A stretch of DNA of 64,000 bases, taken from Mycolicibacterium sp. MU0050 (GTDB taxonomy: Bacteria; Actinomycetota; Actinomycetes; Mycobacteriales; Mycobacteriaceae). This document shows, piece by piece, positions 62,704 through 64,000 of the stretch (within the stretch, counting starts at the first letter, position 1; the number at the start of each line of letters is the position of its first letter). The translations under genes were made by a program, and so were the position numbers. The notes under the pieces were generated by a model that did not search any database, was not told where the DNA came from, and saw nothing but the letters and a program-made list of their open reading frames with translations. The stretch covers positions 620,001 to 684,000 of the forward strand of contig NZ_OY726395.1 in the NCBI RefSeq assembly GCF_963378085.1, given 5' to 3'.

Positions 62704-63564
62704 ATGATGCGGCCCATGGGTCATCGGTGGACAGCCGCGCAATCCGTCATCGGGGTGGCTGTCCTGGCGGCGGTCGCCGGCTGCGCGATCCCCAGCGGTG
62801 CGCCGCAGGCCCCGCCCGTGTGCGCGCACGCCGACCTGCCCACGCTGTACCCGCAGATCTTCACGTTCGGCACCGACCAACCGGCGTACCCGCCGTGGTA
62901 CATCGGCGACAATCCCACCAACGGCGAAGGTTTCGAGGCTGCGGTGGCCTACGCCGTCGCCGACCGGCTCGGCTACCCGCCCGAACAGGTGCGGTGGGTG
63001 CGGATCCCGTTCAACACGGCAATGGCGCCGGGCCCCAAGCCCTTTGACGCCGACCTGTCCCAGTTCTCCATCACCGACCAGCGTCGGGAGGTCGTCGACT
63101 TCTCCGCGCCGTACTACGACGTCGCGCAGGCCGTGGTGGCGCTGCGTCATTCGCCGGCCGCCGCCGCCACCGGCCAGGACGACCTACGCCCGCTGCGAAT
63201 CGGCGCGCAGGTGGGCACCACGAGTTCGGGGGCGGCGCGCGCCGTCGGCGCGGTGGAACCGGTGATCGTCTACGACACCAACGCCGACGCGAAGCGCGCG
63301 CTGGCCGACGGTCAGATCGATGCGCTGGTGCTCGATCTGCCCACCGCGGTCACCATCCAGGCCGAGTTGGCCGACAGCGTCATCGTGGGGCAGTTGCCGA
63401 CGACGGGGGAGCCGGCCGAACAGCTGGGCATGGTGCTGGACAAGGACAGCGCGCTCACCGCCTGCGTCTCCCAAGCCGTCGAGGAATTGCGCGACGACGG
63501 GGTACTGGATGATCTCGAGCGACGCTGGCTGTCCGACGGGCAGCGTCCGCGGAAGCTGAGCTGA
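62704..63564 (+). CDS. ABC-transporter-type solute-binding lipoprotein
   Basis: A 286-residue periplasmic-type binding protein of the amino-acid (SBP type 3) family, without a permease gene nearby. The signal peptide is SVIGVAVLAAVAGCAI with a lipobox AVAGC, so it is a lipoprotein anchored outside the membrane. The core shows PPWYIGDNPTNGEGFEAAVA, DADLSQFSITDQRREVVDFSAPYYD and QIDALVLDLPTAV. Start options are ATG 62704, 62707 and 62716. A ligand such as an amino acid is probable; the identity is not clear. Confidence 0.82.
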   Translation: MMRPMGHRWTAAQSVIGVAVLAAVAGCAIPSGAPQAPPVCAHADLPTLYPQIFTFGTDQPAYPPWYIGDNPTNGEGFEAAVAYAVADRLGYPPEQVRWVRIPFNTAMAPGPKPFDADLSQFSITDQRREVVDFSAPYYDVAQAVVALRHSPAAAATGQDDLRPLRIGAQVGTTSSGAARAVGAVEPVIVYDTNADAKRALADGQIDALVLDLPTAVTIQAELADSVIVGQLPTTGEPAEQLGMVLDKDSALTACVSQAVEELRDDGVLDDLERRWLSDGQRPRKLS

Positions 63565-63846
63565 CTAGGGGCCGGCCGGGCCGGGCGCCAGCGTGCTGCA
63601 CGCCTCCATCGCCCGGTCCCAGGTTTCCTGGTCGACGTCGGCGGGCGGACCGACTGGGGAGGCCGCCGACTCGTCGACGCCGTGCTCGTTGAGGCAGCTG
63701 GCGAACGACCCGTGTTCGACGGTCGCCGGCGCGGTGGTCTCGTCCTCCGGCGCCGAGGAGTCCGAGCCGCAGCCCACCAGGGCGGCCAGGCCCACCAGGC
63801 CGGCCGCCGCGAGGACGGGCAACACTCGGATGTGGCGAACAGACAT
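63565..63846 (-). CDS. Small lipoprotein of unknown function
   Basis: A 93-residue lipoprotein. The signal peptide RVLPVLAAAGLVGLAALVGC ends at a clean lipobox (LVGC, Cys near 26). The mature part is acidic and contains a Cys pair (ASCLNEHGVDE, EACSTL) that could form a disulfide. It is convergent with the solute-binding protein, whose stop lies immediately next to it; both lipoproteins sit between the PabC-like and nitrobindin-like genes. Confidence 0.75.
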   Translation of the reverse strand: MSVRHIRVLPVLAAAGLVGLAALVGCGSDSSAPEDETTAPATVEHGSFASCLNEHGVDESAASPVGPPADVDQETWDRAMEACSTLAPGPAGP

Positions 63847-63880
63847 GACGATCTCCCGGGCGCTAGACGGTGGACAGGGA

Positions 63881-64000
63881 CTATCCGATGAATCGGGTCA
63901 ACCGGGCCGACAGATGCGGGACCAGCCCGCCGTCGGCGTCGACCCGTTCCTCGACATAGGCGAGATCGCCGCCCTCGACGATGCCGTAGAGCCGCTTGGC
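63881..64000 (-). CDS. Nitrobindin/FABP-like haem-binding protein, 3' end (Rv0813c-like)
   Basis: The last 39 residues of a protein that runs off the right edge. They read [20 protein letters not shown] then [16 protein letters not shown], the typical C-terminal strands of nitrobindin-like beta-barrels, in which a His near the C-terminus (VPHLSARL) ligates the haem. The family binds haem and has nitrite/nitrate or peroxynitrite-linked chemistry. Same family as Rv0813c in M. tuberculosis, from memory. Start lies outside the window. Confidence 0.8.
   Translation of the reverse strand, partial: AKRLYGIVEGGDLAYVEERVDADGGLVPHLSARLTRFIG

Overview
The window is high-GC actinobacterial DNA from a mycobacterium, most likely an environmental or fast-growing Mycolicibacterium. 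The right half (about 30.8-64 kb) keeps the mycobacterial purine region in the gene order I remember for M. tuberculosis Rv0774c-Rv0813c: esterase, TetR, purB, purC, ptrB, purS-purQ, encapsulin-DyP, pepC, purL, purF, purM, ygfZ-like, pabC-like, nitrobindin-like. Three things argue against M. tuberculosis itself. The relZ-type gene is a DUF429/RNase HII-(p)ppGpp synthetase fusion as in M. smegmatis. ptrB is intact. A large catabolic block is present on the left.

Left block (2.5-27.6 kb): about 22 genes in compact divergent operons for breakdown of an unidentified hydrophobic, probably cyclic or branched, compound. The minus operon at 7.8-2.5 kb encodes a thiolase-fold protein, an amidohydrolase, an aldehyde dehydrogenase and a CaiB-type CoA-transferase. 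The plus operon at 8.0-10.8 kb encodes an aldehyde dehydrogenase and a P450. The minus operon at 16.2-12.9 kb encodes a Rieske oxygenase, an isochorismatase-fold protein and an acyl-CoA synthetase. The plus operon at 16.3-20.9 kb encodes an NTF2-like protein, a Baeyer-Villiger-type monooxygenase, an alpha/beta hydrolase, a second NTF2-like protein and an LLM flavoprotein. The minus operon at 22.9-20.9 kb encodes a carboxyltransferase and a lipocalin-like protein. The plus group at 23.0-26.2 kb encodes an LLM flavoprotein, an SDR and a P450. A second amidohydrolase (26.3-27.6 kb) has codon use unlike its neighbours. A shared 19-bp motif, WACSGNAnnnnYTACWGTW, occurs five times, in four promoter regions that between them serve these operons. 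I take it as the operator of one regulon and as the main discovery candidate. At the far left, a PucR-family regulator with a perfect 19-bp palindrome over its promoter diverges from a desaturase-reductase fusion that runs off the window.

Middle (27.7-35.7 kb): Tat-exported esterase, divergent TetR regulator, amino-acid permease, relZ, purB, a TDT-family transporter and a small membrane protein. Right (35.8-64 kb): purC-ptrB, glutathione peroxidase, deacetylase-like protein, FAD dehydrogenase, a third P450, MBL-fold hydrolase, secreted protein, purS-purQ, encapsulin with its DyP peroxidase cargo (targeting peptide visible), pepC, an LGFP-repeat protein, purL, a membrane alpha/beta hydrolase, an orphan MCE protein, an SCP2-like protein, a DoxX-like membrane protein, purF, purM, DUF3073, YgfZ-like and PabC-like proteins. 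These are followed by a structured leader-like RNA region, two lipoproteins and the 3' end of a nitrobindin-like gene.

Many right-half genes (purB, purC, purL, purM, peroxidases, pabC-like) have a TANNNT -10 box 6-8 nt before the start codon, so they are probably leaderless. I found no tRNA, rRNA, CRISPR array, prophage or insertion sequence. Intergenic inverted repeats and a 63-bp dispersed repeat are described individually.
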